Below, piece after piece: positions 24,537 to 32,885 of a stretch of DNA of 34,040 nt; the first letter of the stretch is position 1; each line of letters begins with the position of its first letter. Made by a program: the position numbers and the translations under genes. The stretch lies in contig JAHAAK010000027.1 in the NCBI GenBank assembly GCA_018376905.1, positions 1 to 34,040 of the forward strand, given 5' to 3'. Below the pieces are notes generated by a model. It saw only the letters and a list, made by a program, of their open reading frames with translations. It was not told where the DNA came from and made no database searches. The DNA comes from Collinsella sp. Lineage in GTDB: Bacteria > Actinomycetota > Coriobacteriia > Coriobacteriales > Coriobacteriaceae.

Positions 24537-25571
24537 ATGATTATCGATGCAAATTCCTACTGGTTTGACGAGCGCATCTTCCATGACGAGACACTCTGTG
24601 AACAGTTTTTGGCCGAGGTGCCCCGCGCTTACGACACCGAGGGCTACCTGACCGTAAGCCCCACGGGCAAGCGACAGATTGTGATCGAAAAGCCCGCTGG
24701 CTTCCCAGGACTCAACTATATCGAGGGAGACTACACCCTTGAGAAGCGTCTGGCAGACATGGACGAGGCGGGGGTCGACAAGGCGATCCTCAAGCTCCCC
24801 GGTTGTCACGAGTGGATGTCGCTCGAGATGTGCCGGCGTTTCAACGACGGTATGGCTGCTGACGCGAAGGCGTCAAGTGGCCGTCTGATTCCGCTTGTCG
24901 CTGTGCCGCCCTTTGGCACCAAAGCGAATTTGGAGGAGCTCGATCGCAGGCTCGACGATGGTTTTGCGGGTGTGCAGCTCTGCGCTCACTACGGCAAGCG
25001 CTATCTCGACGACCAGGTCTTCTCGAGCTTTTTCGAGCACCTGAACGAACGCCATGTCACCGTTTACGTGCACCATGTTCCCGTGCCGGTCGAGAACGAA
25101 TCGCTTCTCGCGTACGACAACCTTCGCCGCTCTTATGGCCGCTGCGTCGACCAAACTACGGCGATCGGCCGAGAGATCTTTGGCGATTTCTTTGAGCGCT
25201 ACCCCAATATCAAGATGGTCCACTCCATGCTCGGCGGCGCATACTTTGCGTTCAAGGAGATGCTGCTGCCTCATGGTCCCAAGCGCCCTGATGCTTCTGG
25301 CCGTTTTCAGGTCGATACCGAGACCGTTTCCAGGCGCCTCGAGAACAACATCTATTTCGACATGTCCCATGCTCAGCCTTGGGGCAAGACACTCCTTGCC
25401 TGCGCGGTTGACGTGCTGGGTGCAGACCATATTGTTTTTGGCACGAGCTATCCCGTTAAACGCGAGTGGCTCACCGAGGGTGTCGCCTGCGTTCGCGCTG
25501 CAAATCTGAGCGATACAGACAGCGACCTTGTGCTTGGCGGTACGGCGCAGCAACTGTACGGTGTCGAGTGA
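24537..25571 (+). CDS. Amidohydrolase-like (ACMSD-type) TIM-barrel protein with altered metal site
   Basis: The 344-residue protein follows the layout of amidohydrolase family 2 (PF04909): ADMDEAGVDKAIL, a GFAGVQL strand, VYVHH (His179-180), YPNIKMVHSMLGG (His229) and FGTSYP (302-306). Active relatives such as ACMSD bind zinc through an N-terminal HxH, two later His and an Asp in GTDYP. Here HxH reads NSY (Asn6, Tyr8) and the Asp is Ser304, so the usual metal site is incomplete. It may use another chemistry, bind metal differently or act as a lyase or binding protein. I start at ATG 24537 (MIIDANSYW), with AAAGG upstream; an earlier in-frame start is unlike the family. It is the first gene of a run with two ceramidase-like genes and a PTS permease. 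Confidence 0.75.
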   Translation: MIIDANSYWFDERIFHDETLCEQFLAEVPRAYDTEGYLTVSPTGKRQIVIEKPAGFPGLNYIEGDYTLEKRLADMDEAGVDKAILKLPGCHEWMSLEMCRRFNDGMAADAKASSGRLIPLVAVPPFGTKANLEELDRRLDDGFAGVQLCAHYGKRYLDDQVFSSFFEHLNERHVTVYVHHVPVPVENESLLAYDNLRRSYGRCVDQTTAIGREIFGDFFERYPNIKMVHSMLGGAYFAFKEMLLPHGPKRPDASGRFQVDTETVSRRLENNIYFDMSHAQPWGKTLLACAVDVLGADHIVFGTSYPVKREWLTEGVACVRAANLSDTDSDLVLGGTAQQLYGVE

Positions 25572-25597
25572 GCGGCAATCAGAGGGGAGTATCTGCC

Positions 25598-26845
25598 ATG
25601 GACGAAGGAGAGATGAGGGCTGGGGCCGCTCGTGTGGCCATCGATCTTGGGGACGTGTTGCCGTTCGACGGTTTCGACGAACTCCGTCATGAGGTCTTCA
25701 CCCGTGCCCTTATCATCGAGGGGACGGGGCGACGCGCCTGCGTCCTTTCGCTTGAGGTCACCTCGATCGCTCCGGCTCTACTCGCCGATCTGCGTGAGGT
25801 TGTTGAGGATGCCGCCAATTGCAGCGGTGCTTATTCTTGGGTGGTTCCTACCCACACGTTTTCCATGCCTCACGTCCGCACTCCCGGGCATCTTGTCGAC
25901 GATGCTGCCCGCAACCGCAACGAGCGCTATCGCGCAGCGCTCGTCGCTGCCGCCCGCACGGCTGTCGAGCGCGCTGTTGCGGGCATTCGCTCTGCCACGC
26001 TCGCCACTGTGGAGGGCGAATGCCCCGTGAACGTTAATCGCGACATTGAGACGCCTGCCGGCTGGTGGTTGGGCTCGAATCCCAGGGGGTTTGCCGACCA
26101 CACGATGCCCGTACTCGCCATAAGGGATGCCGGGGGCGAGTATGTTGCCGTGCTCGCGACGGCGGACGTTCAGTCCTCCGTGCTCGACGGGTCGCGCGAC
26201 TCCGAGGGGAGGCACATGGCGAGCGGAGACCTCTTTGGTTTTGCCGCCATGTCACTCGAGCGGGAGCTGGGCGGCGTTGCCCTGTTGCTGCCAGGCGCCG
26301 CGGGCGACCAAGGTCCGGCGGAGCGCGCCATGAACGTCATGTTCGATGCGGCCGGCGTTAAGCAGACGGTCGATGCCCATGAAGACGGATACCGCATGCT
26401 GCACCAGCAGGGTCAGGCCTTGGGCGATGCTTTGATCGAGGCCGCTCGCATGGCGCGTGAGGATGACGCCACCGGCATCGATGCCCGCACGGTCGACGTT
26501 TTTCTGCCCGCTCAGACACGCGCCGATTTTCACTCTTTGGCTCCGCACCGAACGTATGAATTTCATGCCGCTGGCGAGCAGCGCACGAGGGTCTATCTGC
26601 TCCGGCTGGGAAACGTCGAGCTTGTCGGCGTACAACCTGAGGTCTCGAGTGCATTCGGCGCCACTGTGCGCGCCGCTCGGTCCGGCTCTGTGTTCTTTGC
26701 CACGCTCGTCAACGGCGGACAGAAGTACCTACCGGCTCCCGACGCGTACGAAAAGATCACCTATGAGGCCATGAACTCCGGTTTTGCCGCCGGATCCCAT
26801 GAGCGCCTCGTCGAAATCATCATTGCCGCCTTGAATGCGGCGTGA
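25598..26845 (+). CDS. Neutral-ceramidase-like hydrolase, paralogue 1
   Basis: A 415-residue protein that I place, with moderate confidence, in the neutral/alkaline ceramidase N-terminal domain family (PF04734), whose members are zinc amide hydrolases. Supporting features are AARVAIDLG...FTRALIIEGTGRRACVLSLEVTS at the N-terminus, VVPTHTFSMPHVRTPG where the family has THTHSGPG, and LLLPGAAGDQGP where it has GD(V)SPN. The second histidine of THTH is Phe, and the later His segment reads ATADVQSS, so the zinc site is weaker than in its neighbour. No signal peptide is seen, unlike secreted ceramidases. ATG 25598 follows AGAGGGGAG, 26 bases after the amidohydrolase stop. It is probably cotranscribed with the genes on both sides. 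A ceramide substrate is not implied. Confidence 0.6.
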   Translation: MDEGEMRAGAARVAIDLGDVLPFDGFDELRHEVFTRALIIEGTGRRACVLSLEVTSIAPALLADLREVVEDAANCSGAYSWVVPTHTFSMPHVRTPGHLVDDAARNRNERYRAALVAAARTAVERAVAGIRSATLATVEGECPVNVNRDIETPAGWWLGSNPRGFADHTMPVLAIRDAGGEYVAVLATADVQSSVLDGSRDSEGRHMASGDLFGFAAMSLERELGGVALLLPGAAGDQGPAERAMNVMFDAAGVKQTVDAHEDGYRMLHQQGQALGDALIEAARMAREDDATGIDARTVDVFLPAQTRADFHSLAPHRTYEFHAAGEQRTRVYLLRLGNVELVGVQPEVSSAFGATVRAARSGSVFFATLVNGGQKYLPAPDAYEKITYEAMNSGFAAGSHERLVEIIIAALNAA

Positions 26846-26863
26846 CACAGAAGGAGAACGTGC

Positions 26864-27982
26864 ATGAACATTGGACACGCGCGCCGCAAAATCACCCCAC
26901 AGGGCGACATCTACCTGATTGGCTACCGCAATCTTCCCAACCGTCTGGAGCCTGCGACAGGCGTCCATGACGACGTCTTCGCCAACGCCATCCTCTTCCA
27001 GCAAGGCGAACGTGAAGTGTTTCTCTTTAATGCCGATGTCCTCGAGTTCGAGGAAAGCATGGCCGAGGAAGTCAAGACAATGCTCGCCGAGCGCTATGGA
27101 ATCGACCGTGACTGCGTTTTGCTCTCGGCGACGCACGACCATACTTCAATCGTCGCTTACCACCGCAGCTGGTGGACGGGAAAATTCGACGAGAACTACT
27201 ACCGCTGGTTCCTCGATACCATTTGCCAATGCTTTGAGGAGTGCCGCGCCAACGCACAGCCCGCGATTTGTCGCTTGGGCAAGCAGGTCATCACCGGTTT
27301 CTACGACAACCGCATCATCCCAGGTGAACTCGCCGACAATGAGGTCATTGTCGTATCGTTCTTCGATACCGAAGGCAAGCCATTTGCGGGCTTTGTGAAC
27401 TGGGCGGTGCATTCCGCTTGCGTCGGACCCGACTGCACGGAGCTCACGAGCGAACTCGCCGGTCTTACCGGCAAAAAGCTCGCTCAGAGTCTTGGTTACT
27501 ATCCGGCCATGGTCGTCGGTGCTGCTGGCGACTGTAGCGACCGCAATTTTCGACAGGGACGCGGCATTCCCGAGGTCGAGCGCGTTTCGACCGGTCTTGC
27601 CGAGGCGATTTCCCAGATCAAGCTCGATCGCGAGGTCGTTCTCGACCGCATCGAGCCTCAGACGTTCTATCACACCGTTGCCCATGACGACTTTTCGCTC
27701 ACGCTTAAGTGTGCCGTCATCAGTTTGGGCGGCCTGCATCTCTTTGTGTTCCCGAGTGAGCTCGGCAGCGACCTGGGTATTCGCATGAAGCGCGAATGCC
27801 CGGTCGAGGGAATAGTTTGCGGTTACACCAACGGCTATTTCGAGTATTTCCTTCCGGCACGCGAGTACGGCCTCTCCTTTGAGACCGAGCGTACTCAGAT
27901 TCCCCAGGGCGAACCGGAACGTCTGTGTGACAAGTTCTGCCAGACGACGAGACTTCTCGGCGCAGCAGATTCGCGTCTGTAG
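26864..27982 (+). CDS. Neutral-ceramidase-like hydrolase, paralogue 2
   Basis: A 372-residue protein and the better match to the PF04734 ceramidase-like family. The start MNIGHARRKITPQGDIYLIGYRNLPNRLEPATGVHDDVFANAILF is typical, followed by LLSATHDHTS (family ATHTHSG, zinc histidine), VNWAVHSAC (second His) and VGAAGDCSDRNF (family GDVSPN). The later part contains LHLFVFPSELGSDLG, resembling the segment that supplies the ligand Glu. It has no signal peptide, so a cytosolic substrate is likely, perhaps one brought in by the PTS permease downstream. It starts at ATG 26864 with AAGGAG upstream, 18 bases after paralogue 1. The two are distant tandem relatives rather than recent copies. The substrate is unknown; an N-acylated or amide-linked sugar is one possibility. 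Confidence 0.68.
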   Translation: MNIGHARRKITPQGDIYLIGYRNLPNRLEPATGVHDDVFANAILFQQGEREVFLFNADVLEFEESMAEEVKTMLAERYGIDRDCVLLSATHDHTSIVAYHRSWWTGKFDENYYRWFLDTICQCFEECRANAQPAICRLGKQVITGFYDNRIIPGELADNEVIVVSFFDTEGKPFAGFVNWAVHSACVGPDCTELTSELAGLTGKKLAQSLGYYPAMVVGAAGDCSDRNFRQGRGIPEVERVSTGLAEAISQIKLDREVVLDRIEPQTFYHTVAHDDFSLTLKCAVISLGGLHLFVFPSELGSDLGIRMKRECPVEGIVCGYTNGYFEYFLPAREYGLSFETERTQIPQGEPERLCDKFCQTTRLLGAADSRL

Positions 27983-28175
27983 ACCTGATTGCGTGACATG
28001 GGCCAATGAGGCTCCCTGCCATGTGATCGGCATCTTCCATCTTCTCTGCCGTTTCCCATCCCGGGCGTACGTGCGTCCGCGGATTACAAAGGGGGAAGCG
28101 GGTTCCTTGCCCTCCCACGTCGACTACGGAGGCCTGAAATCGATGCTATACCCTGCTCAGAAAAAGGAGAATTCC

Positions 28176-29618
28176 ATGAAATACCAGAAGCTTTGCGATG
28201 AAATCATCACAAAGGTCGGTGGTCGAGACAATGTGTTAGACGTGAGCCACTGCATTACGCGTCTCCGCTTCCACCTCAAGGATGAATCACTTGCCCAGAC
28301 CAATGAACTTAAGGCGACGAAGGGCGTCGTTGACGTCATCCAGGCTGGCGGACAGTATCAGGTCGTGATTGGTGCCACTGTCGAGGCTGTCTACAACGAC
28401 CTTGTTCAGATTGGCGGGTTCGACACCAAGCCCGCGCTCGATATCGATGAGGGCGACAATGTCAAGAAGGGCGATCCGTTCTCGCGCCTGCTCGCCATCA
28501 TTTCCGAGATTCTGCAGCCGGTTCTTGGCGTGCTTATGGCCGGTGGCTTTATCAAGTCGATGCTCGCGCTCTGCACGGTTGCCGGTTGGCTTGCCAAGGA
28601 CAGCAATACCTATGTGACGCTCTCGGCAATCGGAGATTCGGTCTTCTATTACTTTCCGCTAATCATTGGCTGGACGTCGGCCAAGAAGTTCGGACTTAAG
28701 CCCGTTATGGGAATGGCGCTCGGTGGTATCCTCGTCTACCCGACGCTCGTTGGCCTTATGGGCGGAGATCCGCTCTACACGCTCGGCGCCGGCACGGTCT
28801 TCGAGTCCAATGTCTACGGTGATATTTTTGGCATCCCGCTGATCATGCAGAATTACTCATCGACGATTCTGCCTGCGATCTTTATCGTCTGGATTGCCTC
28901 CAAGGTACACAAGGCCCTTTCTAACGCGCTGCCCGCGCTTGTGAGCTCGTTCTTCTCCAACATCCTGACGCTCCTCATTTGCGGCATCCTTGGCCTGCTT
29001 GTGGTCGGTCCGGTCATGACGGTCCTCTCCAACATCGTTGCCCAGATCATTCTGATGCTCATCAACTTCCAACCCGCCATCGCCGGCTTCGTCATCGGCA
29101 CGTTCTGGAGCCTGCTCGTCATGTTCGGCCTGCACTGGGGTATCATCCCGCTGTGGTTCCTCGATGTCGCAACCTACGGCTATGACCTCATTAACCCGCT
29201 CGTGTATGCAGGCGGTTGTGCCATCGCCGGCGCTGTGCTTGGCATGATCATCCGAACCAAGGACTCCGAGGAAAATGCTGCCGTCAACATTCCCGCCCTT
29301 GTCTCTTCGATTTTCGGTGTCAACGAGCCTGCGCTTTACGCCATCTTGCTGCCGCGTAAGCGCCTTATGTGGGCAACCTTTATTTCCGCTGGTGTAGGCG
29401 GCGCCATTGCCGGCCTCATGGGTGCCAAGCTCTATGCCTTCGGCGCCTCCGGCCCGCTCGGTTTCCCGAGCTTTATTAACCCTGCCGGCATCGACACGGG
29501 CTTTATCGGCCTTGTCATCTCCGGTGTGGTCGCTTTCGTTCTGGCTCTTGTCGCCGCTATGGTGATCGGTACCAAGAAGGACGAGGGCGGTAAGGCACTC
29601 AACATCTCGGTGGACTAG
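28176..29618 (+). CDS. PTS sugar permease, EIIBC, beta-glucoside family
   Basis: A 480-residue phosphotransferase permease that imports and phosphorylates a sugar. The EIIB domain (about 1-85) has the phospho-acceptor Cys26 in DVSHCITRLRFHL; the EIIC domain (about 105-460) has about ten helices with ILQPVLGVLMAGG, GLHWGIIPLWF and GVNEPALYAI. There is no EIIA domain, as in the sucrose, trehalose and N-acetylmuramate members (ScrA, TreB, MurP), so it depends on an EIIA encoded elsewhere. ATG 28176 follows AAAAGGAG. The 193-base gap from the hydrolase gene holds a TATACC box (28147-28152) but no terminator, so both read-through and a separate promoter are possible. It ends at a strong bidirectional terminator. 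The sugar cannot be named. Confidence 0.9.
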   Translation: MKYQKLCDEIITKVGGRDNVLDVSHCITRLRFHLKDESLAQTNELKATKGVVDVIQAGGQYQVVIGATVEAVYNDLVQIGGFDTKPALDIDEGDNVKKGDPFSRLLAIISEILQPVLGVLMAGGFIKSMLALCTVAGWLAKDSNTYVTLSAIGDSVFYYFPLIIGWTSAKKFGLKPVMGMALGGILVYPTLVGLMGGDPLYTLGAGTVFESNVYGDIFGIPLIMQNYSSTILPAIFIVWIASKVHKALSNALPALVSSFFSNILTLLICGILGLLVVGPVMTVLSNIVAQIILMLINFQPAIAGFVIGTFWSLLVMFGLHWGIIPLWFLDVATYGYDLINPLVYAGGCAIAGAVLGMIIRTKDSEENAAVNIPALVSSIFGVNEPALYAILLPRKRLMWATFISAGVGGAIAGLMGAKLYAFGASGPLGFPSFINPAGIDTGFIGLVISGVVAFVLALVAAMVIGTKKDEGGKALNISVD

Positions 29619-29638
29619 TCTTTCTGCGCACTTTAACT

Positions 29639-29679
29639 AAATATGCCTCGGACGGCGACGTGCCGCCCGAGGCATATTT
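29639..29679. terminator. Bidirectional terminator between EIIBC and LysR genes
   Basis: Exact 13-bp arms (29639-29651 with 29667-29679), AAAT at the outer left and ATTT at the outer right, with an inner CGGC/GCCG stem. It serves the convergent PTS and LysR genes. Confidence 0.88.
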
Positions 29680-29741
29680 GTATTATGTGCCGTTGTCAGC
29701 GTGTTTGCGGACACAGGTCTGCGGTTGTGGAGCAGCGGGGA

Positions 29742-30665
29742 TTATGACGGTCGTGCCGCGGTGGAAGATGTACGGTCGCCCTGCAGGAGCTGACGGTAGG
29801 GGAGGAAGCCGATGAACGAGACGACCGCCTGCGAGTGCGCGGCGTTCCGCTTGAGGTAGAGCCTGACCTCGGAGGTCGTCGCGGGCTCAAGCGGCACCAG
29901 GGCTACCTTTCCGCTGGCAAGCGATTCCGCCGGCTTGTGCATGAGGAATGAGACGCCGGCGCCGCGCGCGACAAGGGAGATGATGTTCTCGGCTCGTTTG
30001 CCGGTGAACGTAACACGTGGGCCAAATTCAGCTTCGCGACAAAGGGAAAGGACGAGCTCGCTTACGAACGAGCCTTGGGGAAGCATGAGGAAATTCTCGT
30101 CGATAAGGTCGTCTATCTCAACGGCGTCACGTTCGGCGAGCGGATGGTCGAGCGGAAGGACGGCCACGAGCCGGTCGGTCGTAAAGGGAATCTTTTTGAA
30201 CTCCGGCTCGATGGCGCCGCCGTCACGGATGAAGGCCAGGTCAATGTCCTCGTGCAGGAGCATGCGCTTGAGTGTGTCGCCCTCGCCCTCGATGAGCTCG
30301 ACAGAATATGAGGGGTTCGCCTGCTGAAAATCGATGACGGCGTCCGTGATCCCATAAGGGGCCATAATGGGGATAGAACCGACGGTGAGGTGCTCGAGCG
30401 GCTCACCTGCGCCTATTTGAATGGCGGCAAGATAGCGGTGCTGAAGCGTCGCAATTTTTTGCGCATAGGGGAGGAGCGCTTCACCTTGCGCGGTGAGTGT
30501 TACGTGGCGCTGGCTTCGATCGATGAGCTTGCAGCCGAGTTCGTGCTCCATTGCCATGATGTGCTTGGAGAGGGTTGATTGCGACATGAAAAGCAGTTCC
30601 GCCGCATCAAGAAACGTGCGTGACTGCGCTAAGATGGCGAATTCGCCAAAGCGGCTGATATCCAT
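29742..30665 (-). CDS. LysR-type transcriptional regulator
   Basis: A 307-residue LysR protein with the winged helix FAILAQSRTFLDAAELLFMSQSTLSKHIMAMEHELG and a full effector domain. It starts at ATG 30665, preceded by GGAGG. It converges on the PTS gene and lies 36 bases behind the second deformylase-like gene, with no terminator between, so those two are probably cotranscribed. It is the nearest regulator to the hydrolase-PTS run and may control it through the palindrome at 24439-24455. The last residues (QGDRTSSTAARPS) are a polar tail beyond the usual family end. Confidence 0.9.
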   Translation of the reverse strand: MDISRFGEFAILAQSRTFLDAAELLFMSQSTLSKHIMAMEHELGCKLIDRSQRHVTLTAQGEALLPYAQKIATLQHRYLAAIQIGAGEPLEHLTVGSIPIMAPYGITDAVIDFQQANPSYSVELIEGEGDTLKRMLLHEDIDLAFIRDGGAIEPEFKKIPFTTDRLVAVLPLDHPLAERDAVEIDDLIDENFLMLPQGSFVSELVLSLCREAEFGPRVTFTGKRAENIISLVARGAGVSFLMHKPAESLASGKVALVPLEPATTSEVRLYLKRNAAHSQAVVSFIGFLPYRQLLQGDRTSSTAARPS

Positions 30666-30701
30666 AGGGAGGCCTCCGGTACCCTCATTTTGGCAGGTGG
30701 C

Positions 30702-31112
30702 CTAAACCACGACGCCATTGCAGTGGTCGATTTCGTGCTGGATGATCTCGGCGGTGTAGCCCGAGAAGTTTTTGATGCGGTGGACGAAGTTCTCGTCCAA
30801 ATACTCAACCTTAATGCGGCGATAGCGGGTACAGGGACGCTCGCCGATCAGCGAGAGACATCCTTCGCTCGTCTGATAGGCATTGACCTGCTCAAGAATT
30901 TGAGGGTTGTACATCAGGAGTGTCCTGTTGCCGTCCTTTACGCAGATGATGCGTTTGCGTACGCCGATCATGTTGGCGGCGAGGCCCACGCACTCGCGCT
31001 CATGCTCGTGGAGCGTATCCAGGAGATCCTGCCCGGTCGCGGCATCGTCGGGTCCCGCGTCTTCGGAAGGCAGACGCAAAAAGAACTCGGATTTCATGAT
31101 GGGCTTAATCAT
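30702..31112 (-). CDS. Peptide-deformylase-like protein, motif I Gln replaced by Met
   Basis: A 136-residue deformylase-family protein. Motif II EGCLS (83-87) and motif III HEIDH (126-130) are intact, so a metal site with the catalytic glutamate should form. Motif I reads GLAANMIG: Met48 replaces the glutamine of GxxAAxQ that holds the transition state in known enzymes. It is short and ends soon after HEIDHCNGVVV, lacking the usual C-terminal helix extension. I chose ATG 31112 because AGGAG lies six bases upstream; a longer reading of 72 codons has no support. It precedes the LysR gene and is divergent from an MFS transporter. A role as a true deformylase is doubtful, and a substrate other than formyl-methionine is possible. 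Confidence 0.82.
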   Translation of the reverse strand: MIKPIMKSEFFLRLPSEDAGPDDAATGQDLLDTLHEHERECVGLAANMIGVRKRIICVKDGNRTLLMYNPQILEQVNAYQTSEGCLSLIGERPCTRYRRIKVEYLDENFVHRIKNFSGYTAEIIQHEIDHCNGVVV

Positions 31113-31242
31113 GGCGGGCTCCTCATGTCTTATGCTTTCGTGGACTTTTAATAATAGCGCGGAAGGAAAGCTGTGCGTCCGCGTTACAATCTTTCGACGT
31201 TGGACCATGTTGTCAGACTCGTCGAGTACGGCGTCTGGCGTA

Positions 31243-31271
31243 AGTCTAGGGCTCATTTTTCGCCCTGGACT
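31243..31271 (+). other. Hairpin in the leader of the MFS gene
   Basis: A 10-bp stem (31243-31252 with 31262-31271; one G-U) around TCATTTTTC. It lies about 45 bases before the MFS start codon. No T-run follows on the plus strand, so it is more likely an mRNA leader structure or a binding site than a terminator. Confidence 0.4.
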
Positions 31272-31317
31272 GTTCCTCTGGGGCGATGCGACTGTCGTTC
31301 CAAGAGGAAGGAAATGC

Positions 31318-32733
31318 ATGGGGAGCAAATCTCAGCAACAAGTTCAAGTAGCGCCATCGGCCACTGCGGCGATTCTCGTCGTAATGTATATTGCAGCCTT
31401 TGTTGCCGCGTTTAACGAGAACATCATTAACGTGGCGTTGCACGACATTATGACAGCCTTTTCGGTGAGTGCTACCACGGCGCAGTGGCTCGTCTCGGGC
31501 TACATGATCGTGACGTCGATCTTTACGGCCATCATGGCCTTCCTGTCCGGCCGTTTCTCGACGCGCAAGCTGTTATTTTTCGCATGCGGATGTATGGTCG
31601 CCGGCGAAGTCCTGTGCCTGGTCGCTCCGTCGTTTAGCGTTTTGCTGCCAAGTCGTATTTTGCAGGCTGCGGGATCGGGCATCTTGTTCCCGCTCATGAT
31701 GAACGTGGTGCTGTCTTGCGCCCCGCGCGAGAAGCTCGGTCTGTATCTGAGCCTGGGCGGCGCCTGCATTACGCTAGGGCCGGCGTTTGGACCCGTGATC
31801 AGCGGTCTAATGTGCACGTTATTTGGCTGGAGGGCGGTGTTCGTAGTGCCGCTGGTGGGCGGTATTGCGGTCGCTGCGGCGGGCGTAAAGCTCGTTCAGA
31901 ATGTCGGAGAGCGCTCGAACACCACGCTTGATATTCTGTCGGTTGTTTTGCTCGCCGCCGGCATTACGGCATTTGTGTATTCCGTAGGCGAGTTCTCGAC
32001 CAATCTGACCACCGGCATCGCGACGCTCTTCGCCGCCGTTGTGCTGCTCGGCCTGTTTGCGGCCCGTCAGCTCAAGCTCGAGCATCCGGTGCTTAACGTG
32101 CGTCCCATGGCGAGCGTTCGCTTTTGGCCTGCGTGCCTGCTTGTGGTGGTGTCGATGATGACGACGTTCTCGATGAGTGTTTTGTTGCCGCTCTATTTTG
32201 AAGGTGCCTACGGCATGACCGCACTTGTTGCGGGCCTGCTCATTTTGCCGGCGATTGCCTGCAACGCCGTGACCTCGATTGTGGGCGGACGCGTGATGGA
32301 CGCCCGTGGCGCATGGCCGCTGCTGCCGGTCGGCTTTGCCCTGATTGCCGTGGGGCAGACTGCAATCTCGATGACGGCGGCAAGCATGAACATCGGCGTC
32401 GTCGTGGCGCTGACCGTTGTGGTGTATGCCGGAGTCGGCCTGGTGCTGAGCCCCTCGCAGACGGCCGGCTTGGAGACGCTTCCTGCCGCTGAGCATCCTC
32501 ACGGAACGGCATTGCTTAACACGTGGAATATGATTGCCGCGTCGTTTGGCCCGTCGCTGTTTATCGGTCTGCTCTCGAGTTCTGCGGCGACCGCCGGCGC
32601 GGCTGGCGCTGCGACCGAAGTTGCCCAGGCGATTGGATTTGCAGCTGCCGTGCGTGTGGCGGCTGTAATTGCCGTGGTCGGGTTCGTGGCGTCGCTGGTG
32701 TACGCTCGTCGCGAGTCGCACATGTCGCATTAA
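31318..32733 (+). CDS. MFS multidrug-type exporter, DHA2 (14-helix) family
   Basis: A 471-residue inner-membrane protein with about 14 hydrophobic helices, the number expected for the EmrB/QacA group of proton-driven drug exporters. Signatures include FNENIINVALHDIMTAF (the family N-terminal pattern, usually LDxTIVNVALP), TTAQWLVSGYMIVTSIFTAIMAFLSGRFSTRKL (motif A) and SRILQAAGSGILFPLMMNVVL (motif B-like). In motif C the segment GGACITLGPAFGPVISG is clear. ATG 31318 follows GAGGAAGG. It is divergent from the deformylase-like gene, with a hairpin in the leader. The substrate cannot be predicted. The terminal RRESHMSH is short and cytosolic. Confidence 0.9.
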   Translation: MGSKSQQQVQVAPSATAAILVVMYIAAFVAAFNENIINVALHDIMTAFSVSATTAQWLVSGYMIVTSIFTAIMAFLSGRFSTRKLLFFACGCMVAGEVLCLVAPSFSVLLPSRILQAAGSGILFPLMMNVVLSCAPREKLGLYLSLGGACITLGPAFGPVISGLMCTLFGWRAVFVVPLVGGIAVAAAGVKLVQNVGERSNTTLDILSVVLLAAGITAFVYSVGEFSTNLTTGIATLFAAVVLLGLFAARQLKLEHPVLNVRPMASVRFWPACLLVVVSMMTTFSMSVLLPLYFEGAYGMTALVAGLLILPAIACNAVTSIVGGRVMDARGAWPLLPVGFALIAVGQTAISMTAASMNIGVVVALTVVVYAGVGLVLSPSQTAGLETLPAAEHPHGTALLNTWNMIAASFGPSLFIGLLSSSAATAGAAGAATEVAQAIGFAAAVRVAAVIAVVGFVASLVYARRESHMSH

Positions 32734-32885
32734 TGTGTGCACATAGATTCTGCAGCTAGATTGGATGGCGACACCATAAACTAATGGACGTTTTGCCGAG
32801 AGGCATGAATGTTTAAAGCGCAAAGAGTGCGCGACGGGCCCCGCGAATGGGGCGATGATGCCCGAGAGGGCCAAGAAGGAGTCTC

